Positions 4,858-5,211 of a DNA stretch of 5,211 nucleotides are shown here, piece by piece (positions within the stretch are counted from its first letter, which is position 1; the number at the start of each line of letters is the position of its first letter). Location of the stretch: contig DUIL01000084.1 in assembly GCA_013330385.1 (NCBI GenBank), positions 1 through 5,211 on the forward strand, written 5' to 3'. The notes below the pieces were generated by a model, which was not told where the DNA came from, did not search any database, and saw only the letters and a program-made list of their open reading frames with translations. Made by a program: the position numbers and the translations under genes. This stretch comes from Candidatus Thalassarchaeaceae archaeon. GTDB lineage: Archaea > Thermoplasmatota > Poseidoniia > Poseidoniales > Thalassarchaeaceae.

Positions 4858-5211
4858 TTAGAAACCACACCAAATACGACCAACATCACCTTGAATTAAT
4901 TCTTCATCAATATGCCAAGCACCAGTCCAATCATTATCTTGTAGGTGGGCTTCATAGACTGTTTTAATTCCTCTCGCTGGTAGATTTTCTTCACTAAAAT
5001 CCCCATCTCCATGTAAATATCCCCTCACGATAAATTTCTCGTCATTGATTTCAAAATCGATAAGAGAATCTTCACCAGATGAACCAAAAACTCCCATTAT
5101 TATGAAAGTACCATTATCATCTATTTTTGCAATAAAGCCATCTCTCCCCCCTGCATTTTTCTGATTCTCAAACCCTAATGCTCCGGATTCCCAAGTTCCA
5201 GCAATTAACAA
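4858..5211 (-). CDS. C-terminal part of SBBP-like beta-propeller repeat protein (5' end outside window)
   Basis: Only the last 117 codons are visible. The frame is open to the right edge, and the codon there is TTG (Leu), not a credible start. The segment shows about two repeat units with a period near 59 residues: a strand-like I-A-G-T-W at 3-7 corresponds to V-R-G-Y-L at 62-66. Between them lie GGRDGFIAKIDDNG (21-34) and FGSSGEDSLIDFEI (42-55). The G-x-D-x-F-(I/V)-A-K-(I/L)-D-x-x-G pattern, followed by a G-S-x-G-x-D turn, is typical of SBBP-type (seven-bladed beta-propeller) repeats, abundant in secreted or surface proteins of marine archaea and some bacteria. The second unit is degenerate. 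There is no membrane helix or sorting motif at the C-terminus, which ends with a single Cys (C115). It is probably extracellular, but the signal peptide, if any, lies outside the window. The CBS gene follows on the same strand after a 104-base gap with its own possible promoter. Confidence 0.8.
   Translation of the reverse strand: MLIAGTWESGALGFENQKNAGGRDGFIAKIDDNGTFIIMGVFGSSGEDSLIDFEINDEKFIVRGYLHGDGDFSEENLPARGIKTVYEAHLQDNDWTGAWHIDEELIQGDVGRIWCGF

Noticed and set aside
4717..4967. Two overlapping + strand frames across the CBS upstream gap
   Set aside because: They overlap the 5' end of the CBS gene, the gap and the propeller gene. Neither has a ribosome binding site or a recognisable domain.

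Overview
The window looks like a piece of an archaeal chromosome, most likely a marine planktonic euryarchaeon of the Poseidoniales (Marine Group II) type. The grounds are: very compact gene packing, a moderately AT-rich composition, strong GGAGGTGAT-like Shine-Dalgarno sites inside an operon, an archaeal-type TtuA/NcsA tRNA thiolase with both zinc ribbons, a two-CBS-domain protein, and a secreted-type SBBP-like beta-propeller protein. The lineage is inferred from gene content and style; no rRNA marker is present.

Bases 1-2953 (+ strand) hold a three-gene membrane operon. First comes a small protein with one membrane segment and a long charged tail; its reading frame is open to the left edge. 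Next is a DUF58 protein, whose ATG overlaps the previous stop codon. Last is an unrecognised protein with about eight membrane helices, 14 bases further on and behind a near-perfect Shine-Dalgarno site. DUF58 proteins usually work with a MoxR-type AAA+ ATPase; none is visible here, so it may lie upstream. The two flanking membrane proteins are the least explained part of the window and are candidate partners of DUF58.

Bases 2962-3240 (- strand) encode a small protein with two membrane segments. It converges on the operon with only 8 bases between stops. It also diverges from the tRNA thiolase gene (3304-4311, +) across a spacer of about 60 bases that must hold both promoters.

Bases 4337-4753 (- strand) encode the CBS protein, converging on the thiolase gene. 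Upstream of it lies a 12-base perfect palindrome next to a TATA-like element, a possible operator. From 4858 to the right edge (- strand) is the C-terminal end of a beta-propeller-repeat protein that continues outside the window.

No tRNA, rRNA, CRISPR array, insertion sequence or integration site was seen, and no stretch over 300 bases lacks a gene. Three notable inverted repeats lie inside the DUF58 coding region. Nothing here is clearly a new defence or mobile system. The best candidates for new biology are the DUF58 operon with its two unassigned membrane partners, the thiolase with an altered first zinc finger, and the palindrome upstream of the CBS gene.
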